DNA from: Nitrospirillum pindoramense
GTDB lineage: Bacteria > Pseudomonadota > Alphaproteobacteria > Azospirillales > Azospirillaceae
Assembly: GCF_007827955.1 (NCBI RefSeq)
Contig: NZ_VITR01000009.1
Span: 227,359-291,358, forward strand
Direction: 5' to 3'
DNA: 64,000 nt
A program made the translations under genes and the position numbers. Under the pieces are notes generated by a model that was not told the origin of the DNA, searched no databases, and was given only the letters and a program-made list of their open reading frames with translations. Shown here one piece after another: positions 42,450 to 51,739 of this stretch (the stretch's first letter is position 1; each line of letters begins with the position of its first letter).

Positions 42450-44963
42450 ATGAAGCGGATGACGGGGCGCCGGACGGCGACGCGGAGAAATGAACTGACC
42501 AGGACGGCCTTAGCCGGCGCCTCTCTCTGGATATTGGCCGGGGCGGTGTCCGGGATGGCCAGTGCGGCGGAGGCGACCGGGTCTGACGACGCCCCCTTGG
42601 ATGACATCGTCATCACGGCCCATAAACTGGGCATCGGCGAGACGCGGGCCAACAGCATCGTCGACGCGGAGGCCATCAAGGAGCTGCCACCCGGCCTGGA
42701 TCCCCTGAAGATGATCAACCGGGTGCCCGGCGTGCTGGTGGGGTCCAGCGACGCCATGACCGGCAGTTTTTCCATGCGCCTCAGCATGCGCGGGCTGAAC
42801 AAGGAGCAGATCGGCGTTTCCGTCGACGGCATCCCCAACGGCTCCACCCTGTCCAACGGCGGCACCATGCCGTCACGCCTGGTCGACGGCGGCAACCTGG
42901 AGCGCATCTCCGTTTCCCAATCGGCGGGTGAGATCGGCACGCCGTCGAACCAGGCCCTGGGCGGCTACATCGATTTCCAGAGCCGCGACCCCGCCGCCAC
43001 CGCCGGCGGCGCGGCGGAGCTGTCGGGCGGCGACGTCGGCTACCGCCGCGCCTTCGCCCGCCTGGACACGGGTGAGATCGCGCGCGGCCTGACGGCCTAT
43101 GTCAGCTATTCGCATGAGCAGCTGAACACCTGGCCCGGCGCCCAATCGGGCGAGAGCAAGCGCGACCATGTCGATTTCAAGATGGTGAAGGAGTTCGACA
43201 ACGGCGCCAAGGTCAAGGCCAGCTTCAGCTACAACAACCTGTCGGATAACGATTACGACGCCGTGGCCCTGCGCGCCGTCAGCGCACCCTTCTACAAGGC
43301 CAACTTCGAGACCAATCCCAACACCGACGGGCTGACCGACGCCTGGACCGGCGACCCCAACATCGACCAGAACAACCGCAAGACACGCGGCATCGACAGC
43401 CGCGAATACTTCAGCCACATCGATATTTCGACACCCCTGACGGACAATATCTCCTTCTCCGTCAAGCCCTACTACCATCATGAGGAGGGGGCGGGCTGGT
43501 TCTATGTGCCCTACGTCCAGCTACCGGCCAACGGCCAGCTCTACAGCGCGGTGGCGCCCGGCGGCAAGGCCACCGGCACGGTGCAGGAATGCTATGCCAA
43601 CCAGTACGCCCACACCGCCAGCGGCGCCCTGATCCCGGTGGCGGCCGTCACCTACCCCGGCGGCACCAGCGCTGCGGCCTTGAAGGCCGCCGGCTGCCCA
43701 GCCGCCGCCAAATACCAGATGAACCCCGCCAGCCAGTGGGGCGCACGCGAAGCCTCCCGCCGCAAGGGCGGCTATGAGATGGATCGCGAGGGCGGCCTGA
43801 GCGAGCTGAAGGGCACCATCGGCGATAACCAGGAACTGCGCGCCGGCGTCTGGGTGGAGCATATCGACCGCGCCAAGACCCGCAATTGGTACAAGGTCAC
43901 CGATCCCAAGATCAGCGACGACTACAGCGACAGCGGCCTGTACTCCATCACCCAGGACCGCCACTACGCGTCCGACACGCATATGTATTACGGCCAGTAC
44001 AAGCTGCGCTTCCTGGACAGCAAGGCGGAGGTGTCGGCCGGCCTGACCTACCAGGATTTCGATGAGACCTACCGTTCGCCGGTGGAGTTCGCCGGCACGC
44101 GGGAACTGAGCGTTCATTCCGACGTGCTGCCCAAGGTGGGCCTGCTGTACCACCTGACCGACAGCCTGGAACTGTTCGCCAGCGGCTCGCGGAACTTCAG
44201 CGCCCTGCCCGACAGCGTGTTCGAGGGCACCGCCGCCATCGACAGCAAGAAGGGCATCCAGCCGGAGACCTCCACCAACTACGACGTGGGCGCCCGCTGG
44301 GCCCTGGGCAATGTCGGCTTCTCCGTCCAGGGCTACTGGATCGACTACGACAATCGCATCTCCATCCAGAACGGCAACCCCGACGGCGATATCTTCAGCC
44401 GCGACGCCACCACCACCTTCCTGAACCAGGGCGGCATCACCTCCCGCGGCGTGGAACTGACCGCCACCGCCCAGTTCGGCGCCGTCGACCTCTACGGCAA
44501 CTACGCCTTCAACGACGCCTTCTACAAGGTGGCGACCCCGGCGGAGGGCATTGCCAAGGGCGACCCGGTGCTGGGCCAGCCGCGCCACAGCCTCTATGGC
44601 GAGGTGGGCTGGCGCCCCATCGACCCGCTGCGCCTGATGGTCAACGCCCGCTATGTCGGCCGCCAGGCCGGGACCTACGGCGCGGTGCAGAACACGGTGG
44701 TGGCAGGCGGCCCGGCCTATTACCCGCGGGAATACATGCCGGCCTACACCCTGGTGGGCCTGTCGGCGACCTACCGCCTGGACGACGGATGGACGGGCCC
44801 GCTGCACGACACCGAGATCGCGGTGAACGTCGACAACCTGTTCGACCAGCACTACCTGGCCGGCATCGGCATGGAACTGACGACCAGCAATCCGCTGACG
44901 TCCGGCCGCTATTTCCTGGGCAGCCCGCGCACCTTCGTCGTGACCCTGCGCACCAAATACTGA
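42450..44963 (+). CDS. TonB-dependent receptor, LacI-regulated, heading the nucleoside locus
   Basis: An 837-residue TonB-dependent receptor. An unusually basic N-terminus (MKRMTGRRTATRRNE) precedes the hydrophobic signal core; cleavage is likely after ASA. LDDIVITAHKLG is the TonB-box region, and the plug contains DGIPNGS and LGGYIDFQSR. The barrel ends TFVVTLRTKY, with a C-terminal aromatic residue. It is 778-type unlike: sequence similarity to the minus-strand receptor is limited to family motifs, so the two probably recognise different ligands under one regulator. A GC-rich hairpin separates it from the phosphatase gene. Confidence 0.9.
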   Translation: MKRMTGRRTATRRNELTRTALAGASLWILAGAVSGMASAAEATGSDDAPLDDIVITAHKLGIGETRANSIVDAEAIKELPPGLDPLKMINRVPGVLVGSSDAMTGSFSMRLSMRGLNKEQIGVSVDGIPNGSTLSNGGTMPSRLVDGGNLERISVSQSAGEIGTPSNQALGGYIDFQSRDPAATAGGAAELSGGDVGYRRAFARLDTGEIARGLTAYVSYSHEQLNTWPGAQSGESKRDHVDFKMVKEFDNGAKVKASFSYNNLSDNDYDAVALRAVSAPFYKANFETNPNTDGLTDAWTGDPNIDQNNRKTRGIDSREYFSHIDISTPLTDNISFSVKPYYHHEEGAGWFYVPYVQLPANGQLYSAVAPGGKATGTVQECYANQYAHTASGALIPVAAVTYPGGTSAAALKAAGCPAAAKYQMNPASQWGAREASRRKGGYEMDREGGLSELKGTIGDNQELRAGVWVEHIDRAKTRNWYKVTDPKISDDYSDSGLYSITQDRHYASDTHMYYGQYKLRFLDSKAEVSAGLTYQDFDETYRSPVEFAGTRELSVHSDVLPKVGLLYHLTDSLELFASGSRNFSALPDSVFEGTAAIDSKKGIQPETSTNYDVGARWALGNVGFSVQGYWIDYDNRISIQNGNPDGDIFSRDATTTFLNQGGITSRGVELTATAQFGAVDLYGNYAFNDAFYKVATPAEGIAKGDPVLGQPRHSLYGEVGWRPIDPLRLMVNARYVGRQAGTYGAVQNTVVAGGPAYYPREYMPAYTLVGLSATYRLDDGWTGPLHDTEIAVNVDNLFDQHYLAGIGMELTTSNPLTSGRYFLGSPRTFVVTLRTKY

Positions 44964-44986
44964 GCCTGACACGTAAAGCCCGATCG

Positions 44987-45010
44987 GGCCCCGCCGTCAC
45001 CGGCGGGGCC
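44987..45010 (+). terminator. GC-rich hairpin between receptor and phosphatase genes
   Basis: GGCCCCGCCG (44987-44996) pairs perfectly with CGGCGGGGCC (45001-45010) around TCAC, followed by only TTCC. It is a weak terminator or partial attenuator that could make receptor mRNA exceed that of the downstream operon. Confidence 0.5.
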
Positions 45011-45030
45011 TTCCACCCCGAGGGTGCCCG

Positions 45031-46116
45031 ATGTTCAACCGCCGTTCCCTGCTGGCCGCCACGGGCGCCACGCTGCTGACCCGCCTGGGGCGGGCCGCCC
45101 CGGCGCCGCGTGTGGCCGGGGAACGCCTGACGCGCATCGCCTTCGGCTGCTGCGACCATCCGGAAATGGCGCAGGACATCTGGCCGGCCATCGCCGCGAC
45201 CGACCCCGACCTGTTCCTGTTCCTGGGCGACACCGTCTATGCCGACGACGCCGTGACGGCCAAGGCGGGGATCATTCCGGCCCTGGCCAAGATGTACCAG
45301 CGTCTGGACGCCTCCCCCGAATTCCAGGCCTTCCGCGCCCATGTGCCCATCAAGGCCACCTGGGACGACCACGATTATGGGGTCCATGACGGTGGCGCCG
45401 ATTTCCCCGGGAAGGACGCCGCCCGCACGCTGTTCCTGGACTTCTTCCAGGTGCCCGCGAACGACCCGAGGCGAACGCGTCCCGATGGCGTCTACCACGC
45501 GCTGGAGTTGGGCCCGCCGGAACGGCGCGTCCAGATCCTGTTGCTGGACCTGCGCTACAACCGCAGCCCCCTGCTGCGCCATGACGAGCCGGAACGCACG
45601 GCCAAGAGCGGCTTCGGCCCCTATCTGCCCAACCTGGATCCGGCGGCCACCATGCTGGGGGTCGCGCAATGGCGCTGGCTGGAGGCGCAACTGCGGCGAC
45701 CGGCCCGGGTTCGCCTGATCGGGTCCAGCGTCCCCTATGCCGCCGGCCACCGGGGCTATGAGGCCTGGACCAACTTCCCGCTGGAGCGTCAGCGCCTGGC
45801 CGACCTCATCGCCCGCACCGGCGCCGGCGGCGTCCTGTTCCTGAGCGGGGAGGTGCATTACGGCGAGATCAGCGTCCTGACGCGGGGCACGCCCTATCCC
45901 CTTTATGACGTCACCAGCAGCGGCCTGACCCACTATTGGCCCTTGCCCGGCCCCAACCTGAACCGCCTGCCCATAGGCACCGTGGCCCAACGCAATTTCG
46001 GCATGATCCACATCCTGTGGGAGGCGCCGGAGCCCCAGGTGGTGATGGAGGTGCGGATGGCCGATGGCGGCCTCGGCATCCAGCACACGGTGGCCCTGGA
46101 CAGCCTGCACACCTGA
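45031..46116 (+). CDS. Tat-exported PhoD-like alkaline phosphatase/phosphodiesterase
   Basis: A 361-residue PhoD-family metallophosphoesterase. The twin-arginine signal NRRSLLAATGATLL sends it folded to the periplasm. Metal-ligand motifs are LFLGDTVYADD, TWDDHDYG and the C-terminal SGEVHYGE. It is shorter than PhoD of Bacillus (about 580) and resembles the compact bacterial branch. With a nucleoside hydrolase 34 bases downstream, it probably removes phosphate from nucleotides or splits a phosphodiester after import by the TonB receptor. GAGGG precedes the ATG. Confidence 0.85.
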   Translation: MFNRRSLLAATGATLLTRLGRAAPAPRVAGERLTRIAFGCCDHPEMAQDIWPAIAATDPDLFLFLGDTVYADDAVTAKAGIIPALAKMYQRLDASPEFQAFRAHVPIKATWDDHDYGVHDGGADFPGKDAARTLFLDFFQVPANDPRRTRPDGVYHALELGPPERRVQILLLDLRYNRSPLLRHDEPERTAKSGFGPYLPNLDPAATMLGVAQWRWLEAQLRRPARVRLIGSSVPYAAGHRGYEAWTNFPLERQRLADLIARTGAGGVLFLSGEVHYGEISVLTRGTPYPLYDVTSSGLTHYWPLPGPNLNRLPIGTVAQRNFGMIHILWEAPEPQVVMEVRMADGGLGIQHTVALDSLHT

Positions 46117-46150
46117 AACACGCTTTTGCTATTTCCCAAGAAAGACGTTC

Positions 46151-47050
46151 ATGACTGCGGTTCTGATTGACTGTGATCCCGGCATCGACGACGCCCTGGC
46201 CCTGGCCTTGGCGGTCGCCTCTCCCGAACTGGACGTGCGCGCGGTGACCTGCGTGGCCGGCAACCGGCCAGTGGCTGTCACCGCCACCAACGCCCGGCGC
46301 CTGCTGGACCTGTTCGGCCGGCCGGATATCCCCGTCTACGCCGGTGCCGCGCGGCCATTGCTGTATCCCCAGGCCCGGACCAACCTGGTGCATGGCGAGG
46401 ATGGTCTGGGCGGGGTGGCCTTGGGCGTGGACGCGCGGCAGGTGGTGGCGGACCATGCGGCCGACGCCCTGGCCCACCTGCTGCTGTCGCCGCTGGGGGC
46501 GGACCTGACGATCGTGGCCATGGGACCGCTGACCAATCTGGCGCTGGCGGAGATACGGCATCCCGGCCTGCTGGCGCGGGCCCGCTCCATCCACGTCATG
46601 GGCGGGGCCGCCCATTGCCCCGGCAACGTCGCCCCGGCGGCGGAGTTCAATTTCTGGGCGGACCCGGCGGCCGCCCATGTGGTCATGACCGCAGGCGCCA
46701 GGCTGGAGGTCTTCCCGCTGGACGTCACCGGCCAGGCGGCCATGACGCCCGCGTGGCTGGCGGCCCTGGCGGCCCAACCCACGCGATCAGCCCAGGCCCT
46801 GGCCGCCATGCTGGCGGTGTACGGCGAAAAGGATCCTCTGCTGCACGACGCCTGTCCGGTGGCGGCCCTGCTGCGGCCCCAGCTGTTCAGCGGACAGGCC
46901 GGACGGCTGGAGGTGGACTGGCGTCCGGGCCCCGACGAGGGGCGCAGCCGCCTTCACCAGGAGGGCGAGGTCAACGCCATGCTGTACACCGGCCTGGATA
47001 CGGATGGCCTGCTGTCCCTGATGGCTGAGCGCCTGGCCCGGCTGCCATGA
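46151..47050 (+). CDS. Inosine-uridine-type nucleoside hydrolase
   Basis: A 299-residue nucleoside N-ribohydrolase. The Ca-binding N-terminal signature is IDCDPGIDDALAL (Asp7, Asp9, Asp13, Asp14). The middle carries GPLTNLALAE and HVMGGAAHCPGNV, with EFNFWADPAAAH after it. The catalytic His region LLHDACPVAALL is near residue 235. It splits nucleosides to free base and ribose in the cytoplasm. There is no signal peptide from the ATG at 46151, so it acts after ABC import. It overlaps the next gene by four bases, fixing it as part of the transporter operon. Confidence 0.92.
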   Translation: MTAVLIDCDPGIDDALALALAVASPELDVRAVTCVAGNRPVAVTATNARRLLDLFGRPDIPVYAGAARPLLYPQARTNLVHGEDGLGGVALGVDARQVVADHAADALAHLLLSPLGADLTIVAMGPLTNLALAEIRHPGLLARARSIHVMGGAAHCPGNVAPAAEFNFWADPAAAHVVMTAGARLEVFPLDVTGQAAMTPAWLAALAAQPTRSAQALAAMLAVYGEKDPLLHDACPVAALLRPQLFSGQAGRLEVDWRPGPDEGRSRLHQEGEVNAMLYTGLDTDGLLSLMAERLARLP

Positions 47051-48108
47051 GGGGACCGGCGCTCACCCTTGTGCTGATGGTCATGACGGGGCTGGCGCCA
47101 GCGGGCGCCGGCGCGCATGCGGCCGACGGCGGCCCGCCACGCGTGGCCTTTTTCGTCAACGGGGCGCTGGGCGACAAGTCCTTCTTCGATTCCGCGGCCC
47201 GGGGCCTGCGCCAGGCGGAGGCCGACCTGCACCTGGCCACCCGCACCATCGAGGGCGGCTATGACCCCACGCGGTGGGAAAGCGGCCTGGTGGACCTGGC
47301 CGACAGCGGCGACTTCCCCATCATCGTGACCGGCACCTACACCATGGGGCCGCTGGTGCAGAAGGTGGCCCCCGACTATCCGGACGTCACCTTCATCCTG
47401 TTCGACGGCGTGGTCGACTACGCCCACTGCGCCTGCGGCAACGTCTATTCCATGCGCTTCCGCCAGAACGAGGGCGGCTATCTGGCCGGCGTGCTGGCGG
47501 CCGGCCTGGTGCGGGCCGGGACGATTCCCGGGGCCAGGGAAGCGGTGGGATTGGTGGGCGCCATGCCCATCCCCGTCATCAACGATTTCGCCACCGGCTA
47601 CGAGGCCGGGGCGCGGGACGCGGCGCCCGGAATCACGATCCTGCGCCAGTTCGCCAACTCCTTCTCCGACCCCGCGACGGGCAAGGAGATCGCCAAGGCC
47701 CAGTATGGCCAGGGGGCCGGCGTCATCTTCCAGGTGGCGGGGGCCACCGGCCAAGGCGTCATCGAGGCGGCCGAGGAAACCGGGCGCTACGTCATCGGAG
47801 TGGATTCCGACCAGGCGGCCCTCTACCGCACGTCCAGCCCCCGCCGCGCCGCCCGCATCCTGACCTCCGTCATGAAGAATGTGGACGCCGCCATCCTGCG
47901 CGCCCTGCGGCTGTGGCAACAAGGCCGCCTGCCGCTGGGCCGGACGGAGTCCCTGGGCCTGAAGGAGGGCGCCATCGGCCTGGCGGACAACCCGGAGGCC
48001 GCCCTGGCGGTGCCGCCCGCCGTGCGCGCCGCGGTGGCGGCCGCGCGCCAGCGCATCATCGACGGCACCCTGACCGTCCCCACCGCCTTCGCAGGGGGGC
48101 GGCCATGA
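47047..48108 (+). CDS. BMP/PnrA-family nucleoside-binding periplasmic protein
   Basis: A 353-residue substrate-binding protein of the BMP (PnrA-like) family, which binds purine nucleosides. A Sec signal covers about residues 1-27 (cleavage after AHA) with no lipobox Cys. Family motifs are VAFFVNGALGDKSFFDSAARGL and FILFDGVVDY, RQNEGGYLAGVLA, then GAGVIFQVAGATGQGV and YVIGVDSDQA. The Asp and Phe residues that sandwich the base and bind ribose in PnrA appear to be kept in broad terms, but I cannot align them exactly. It delivers ligand to the permease pair encoded downstream. Confidence 0.9.
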   Translation: MRGPALTLVLMVMTGLAPAGAGAHAADGGPPRVAFFVNGALGDKSFFDSAARGLRQAEADLHLATRTIEGGYDPTRWESGLVDLADSGDFPIIVTGTYTMGPLVQKVAPDYPDVTFILFDGVVDYAHCACGNVYSMRFRQNEGGYLAGVLAAGLVRAGTIPGAREAVGLVGAMPIPVINDFATGYEAGARDAAPGITILRQFANSFSDPATGKEIAKAQYGQGAGVIFQVAGATGQGVIEAAEETGRYVIGVDSDQAALYRTSSPRRAARILTSVMKNVDAAILRALRLWQQGRLPLGRTESLGLKEGAIGLADNPEAALAVPPAVRAAVAAARQRIIDGTLTVPTAFAGGRP

Positions 48109-49664
48109 CCGTCGCCCCACTCGCCATCGCCTTGGAGGGTGTGGAGAAGCGCTACCCCAACGGCACCTTGGCCAACAGTGGCGTCAGCTTCGCCGTGGCA
48201 GCCGGCGAGATCCACGCCCTGGTGGGTGAGAACGGCGCCGGCAAGTCCACGGTGATGAAGATGCTGTATGGGCTGGAGCGGCCGACGGCCGGCGCCCTGC
48301 GCATCCATGGCCGGCCGGTGGACTTCCGCCACCCCGGCGATGCCATCGCCGCCGGGGTCGGCCTGGTCGCCCAGCACCTGAACCTGGTGCCGTCGCTGAC
48401 GGTGGCGGAAAACGTGGTGCTGGGGCATGAGCCGCGCCGGGCCGGTGGGCGACTGGACCGGGCGGCGGCGGCGGCCCGCGTCCGGGCGCTGGCGGAGCAA
48501 TCCGGGCTGGCGGTGGACCCGGCGGCCACGGTGGCCAGCCTGCCGGTTGGGGTGCGCCAGCGGGTGGAAATCCTGAAGGTGCTGCACCGGGGCGCCCGCA
48601 TCCTGTTGCTGGATGAGCCCACGGCCGTCCTGACCCCGCCGGAGACCGCAACCCTGTTCGCCACCCTGCGCCAGTTGGCCGAGGCCGGCCGCACCATCCT
48701 GGTCATCACCCACAAGCTGGATGAGGTGAAGGCCCTGGCCGGTGGCGTGACCGTCCTATGCCAGGGCCGCGTCACCGGCAGCGCCCGCATGGCGGAGTTG
48801 GATGAGGGCGCGCTGTCCCACCTGATGGTGGGTCGGGACCTGCCGCCCCCGCCGCCCCGTCGCACAGCCCGCACCCGCCCAGTCCCGCGTGTCGTCGCCC
48901 GCGGCCTGGGCTATGTCGACGATGACGGGGCCATCCGGCTGCGCGACGTCGGCTTCGACGTCGCGCCCGGCGAGATCCTGGGCATCGCCGGGGTGGAGGG
49001 CAACGGGCAGGACGTGCTGGCGCGCCTGCTGTCCGGCGCCGCCATCCCCAGCGCCGGCGACGCCCGCCTGGATGGCCGGGTCTTCACCGGCCTCTCCCCC
49101 CGCGCCGTCCACGCCCTGGGCGTGGCGGTGGTGACGGAGGACCGGCTGCATGACGGTGCCGCCCCGACGCTCAGCATCCTCGACAATCTGCTGGCCACCC
49201 GCTACGCCCGCCCGCCCCTGTCACGACGGGGCCTGATTGATCGCGGCACCGCGCGACGCTGGGCGCAGGCCGTGATCGACGGGTTCGGCGTGCGCGCGGC
49301 CGGGCCGGACCAGCCCATGGGCGCGCTGTCCGGCGGCAACATGCAGAAGCTGATCCTGGCGCGCGAGATCGCCGACGCCCCCGCCTTCCTGGTCGCCAGC
49401 CAGCCGACCCGGGGCGTGGACATCGCCGCCGCATCCGCCCTGCAGTCCCGCCTGGCCGCGTTGCGGGATCAAGGTGCCGCCATCCTGCTGATTTCGGCTG
49501 ACCTGGATGAACTGCTGGCCCTGTCGGACCGCATCGCCGTGCTGTACCGGGGGCGGATTGTCGCCCGGTTCGCGGCCGGGGCCGTCGACGCCCAGACCCT
49601 GGGGCTGCATATGACGGGGCTGGGGCCCTCGTTGGACGGGGACGACCATGACGCCGTCGCGTGA
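48105..49664 (+). CDS. ABC importer ATPase, tandem nucleotide-binding domains
   Basis: A 519-residue double ATPase of the sugar/nucleoside (BMP) type. Domain 1 has Walker A GENGAGKST, the Q-loop region VAQHLNLVPSLTV, a signature variant SLPVGVRQRVEIL and Walker B ILLLDEPTAVLT. Domain 2 has a degenerate Walker A (GVEGNGQDV), LSGGNMQKLILAREI, and LVASQPTRGVD in place of Walker B, the usual pattern of these transporters where only one site hydrolyses ATP. The ATG overlaps the binding-protein stop. Its end overlaps the first permease by 17 bases. Confidence 0.93.
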   Translation: MTVAPLAIALEGVEKRYPNGTLANSGVSFAVAAGEIHALVGENGAGKSTVMKMLYGLERPTAGALRIHGRPVDFRHPGDAIAAGVGLVAQHLNLVPSLTVAENVVLGHEPRRAGGRLDRAAAAARVRALAEQSGLAVDPAATVASLPVGVRQRVEILKVLHRGARILLLDEPTAVLTPPETATLFATLRQLAEAGRTILVITHKLDEVKALAGGVTVLCQGRVTGSARMAELDEGALSHLMVGRDLPPPPPRRTARTRPVPRVVARGLGYVDDDGAIRLRDVGFDVAPGEILGIAGVEGNGQDVLARLLSGAAIPSAGDARLDGRVFTGLSPRAVHALGVAVVTEDRLHDGAAPTLSILDNLLATRYARPPLSRRGLIDRGTARRWAQAVIDGFGVRAAGPDQPMGALSGGNMQKLILAREIADAPAFLVASQPTRGVDIAAASALQSRLAALRDQGAAILLISADLDELLALSDRIAVLYRGRIVARFAAGAVDAQTLGLHMTGLGPSLDGDDHDAVA

Positions 49665-50736
49665 AGGGGCCCGCATCGCCCTGGCCGTGGGTGCCGCCCT
49701 GGCCCTGGGCTTCGCCGTCATGGCCTGTGTCAGCGACCAGCCCTGGGCCGCCTTCCGCGCGCTGTTGACCGGCCCCCTGCCCTCGATCGAGCGCGCCGCC
49801 GATGGCCGCGTGGTGGTGCATCGGCTGGTGCGCTTCGGCGCCTGGCTGCAGGACGCCACCACCCTGACCCTGGTGGGGCTGGCCATCGCCATCCCCTTCC
49901 GCGCGCGACAGTTTTCCTTGGGTGCTGACGGCCAGCTGTTCATGGGCGCGCTGGCGGCGGCGGCCATCAGCCTGGGCCTGGGGGATACGCCGACCGCCCT
50001 GCCGCTCGCCTTCCTGGCGGCGGCGGCGGCCGGCGCCGGCTGGGGCCTGGTGGCAGGGCTGTTGAAAACCCGGTTCGAGGCCAACGAGATCGTGACCACC
50101 CTGATGCTGAACGTGGTGGCGGTGCAGGTTTACCGCCTGGTGGTGGGCCGGGTGCTGAACGACCCCTCCGCCGGCTTCATCACCACGCCCCCGCTGCCCG
50201 AGGCCGCGACCCTGGCGCCGTTGATCGCCCGCACCACCGTGACGGCCATGGTGCTGGTGGCGCCGGCGGCGGTGGCGGCGGCCCTGTTCCTGCTGCGGCG
50301 GACGACCCTGGGGTATGAGATCGACCTGGCCGGCGCCAACCCCTGGTTCGCGGTCCGCGCCGGGGTGCCGGTGGCCCGGGCCACGGCGCTGGCGTTCGCT
50401 CTGGGTGGCGCCTTCGCCGGATTGGCGGGTTTCCACGTGTCGAACGCCCTGCTGAAGCGTCTGCCCGTCGACCTCACCCCCGGCATCGGGCTGGAGGGTA
50501 TCGTGGTGGCGCTGCTGGCCCGCGGGCGGGTGGGCGCCCTGCCCCTTGCGGCCCTGGGCTACGCCTACCTGCGTGTGGGCGCCCAGGCCATGGAGCGCGC
50601 CACCGATGTCCCGCGCGAGGTGGTTCTGGTCATCCAGGCGCTGATCATCCTGTTCGTGGTGTCGGACCGCCTGGCGCCCCTGGCCTTGGGCTTGGCCCGC
50701 CGGGCAAGCGCGCGCATCGGGGGGAGGGCGGCATGA
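49648..50736 (+). CDS. ABC nucleoside importer permease 1
   Basis: A 362-residue BPD_transp_2 family permease with about nine to ten hydrophobic helices. Typical blocks are FSLGADGQLFMGALAAA, FEANEIVTTLMLNVVAV and ATALAFALGGAFAGLAGF, then GIGLEGIVVALLARG. Together with the next gene it makes the heterodimeric inner-membrane channel of the BMP-type nucleoside importer. The start lies inside the ATPase gene with a 17-base overlap, a sign of tight coupling. Confidence 0.92.
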   Translation: MTPSREGARIALAVGAALALGFAVMACVSDQPWAAFRALLTGPLPSIERAADGRVVVHRLVRFGAWLQDATTLTLVGLAIAIPFRARQFSLGADGQLFMGALAAAAISLGLGDTPTALPLAFLAAAAAGAGWGLVAGLLKTRFEANEIVTTLMLNVVAVQVYRLVVGRVLNDPSAGFITTPPLPEAATLAPLIARTTVTAMVLVAPAAVAAALFLLRRTTLGYEIDLAGANPWFAVRAGVPVARATALAFALGGAFAGLAGFHVSNALLKRLPVDLTPGIGLEGIVVALLARGRVGALPLAALGYAYLRVGAQAMERATDVPREVVLVIQALIILFVVSDRLAPLALGLARRASARIGGRAA

Positions 50737-51734
50737 GCCTGGACCTTGTCGCGGCCGGCACCGTGGCCACCGTGGTGGTGGCGGGCACCCTGCGCGCCGC
50801 CACCCCCATCATCTTCGCCAGCCTGGGCGGCCTGATCTCCGAACTGGCCGGCTGCATCAACGTGGCGCTGGAGGGCGTGATGCTGGTGGCCGCCTTCGCC
50901 GGCGTCATCACCTCCGCCTATTCCGCCCTGTGGTTCCCGGACGCCCCCTTGTGGCTGCACCCGTGGCTGGGGTGCGCCGCCGGCCTGCTGGCCGGCACGG
51001 CCCTGGCGGGTTTGCTGGCCGTGTTCCATCTGGAGTTGGGGGCCGACCTGATCGTCGCCGGCATTGGGCTGAACATCCTGGCCCAGGGATTGACGGTGCT
51101 GCTGATGGCCCACCTGACGGGGGACAAGGGCTCCACCGCCAGCCTGACCAGCTTCGCCCTGCCCAACCTGCGCTGGCCTGGAATGGACGGCGTGCCGGTG
51201 CTGGGCGTCCTGCTGAACGGCGACGGGGATGCCGGGCACAACGTGCTGGTCTATGGCGCCCTGGCCGCCACCGGCTGGGTCGCGTGGGCGCTGCGCCACA
51301 CGGTCTTCGGCCTGCGCCTCAGGGCGGCGGGGGAAAACGCGGAGGCGGCGCTGGCCGCCGGTCTGCCGGTGAAGCGGCTGCGCTATGCCGGCCTGCTGCT
51401 GAGCGGCCTGCTGGCCAGCGGCGGCGGCGTCTTCCTCGGCATGGGCTACTTGACGCTGTTCCAGGCCGACATGGCGGCGGGGCGGGGATACCTGGCCCTG
51501 GCCGCCGTGTTCCTGGGCGGCCACCGGCCCTTGGGCACGGTGGCGGCGGCACTGGTCTTCGGTGGCGCCACCGTCATGGCCGCCCGCCTGGGCCTGCTGG
51601 CCGTGCCGGCCGAGGTGGTCTTCATGATCCCGCCCCTGGTCACCATCGCCGCCCTGGTCCTGGTCAAGCAGCACCAACGCCTGGCCGCCCGGCGCCGCGC
51701 CGCAGCCGGCCGTGCCACCCTTCTTTCCTCCTGA
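50733..51734 (+). CDS. ABC nucleoside importer permease 2
   Basis: A 333-residue BPD_transp_2 permease, partner of the preceding protein. Markers include TPIIFASLGGLISELAGCINVALEGVMLVAAF near residues 25-56, ADLIVAGIGLNILAQG and LKR-like PVKRLRYAGLLLSG, then GRGYLALAAVFLGGH. It overlaps permease 1 by four bases and is followed six bases later by the ADP-ribosylglycohydrolase gene, so all belong to one transcript. Confidence 0.92.
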   Translation: MSLDLVAAGTVATVVVAGTLRAATPIIFASLGGLISELAGCINVALEGVMLVAAFAGVITSAYSALWFPDAPLWLHPWLGCAAGLLAGTALAGLLAVFHLELGADLIVAGIGLNILAQGLTVLLMAHLTGDKGSTASLTSFALPNLRWPGMDGVPVLGVLLNGDGDAGHNVLVYGALAATGWVAWALRHTVFGLRLRAAGENAEAALAAGLPVKRLRYAGLLLSGLLASGGGVFLGMGYLTLFQADMAAGRGYLALAAVFLGGHRPLGTVAAALVFGGATVMAARLGLLAVPAEVVFMIPPLVTIAALVLVKQHQRLAARRRAAAGRATLLSS

Positions 51735-51739
51735 CGGAC

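Noticed and set aside
43521..44972. 483-codon frame antisense to the second LacI-regulated receptor
   Set aside because: The plus-strand receptor is complete with signal, plug and terminal barrel strand.
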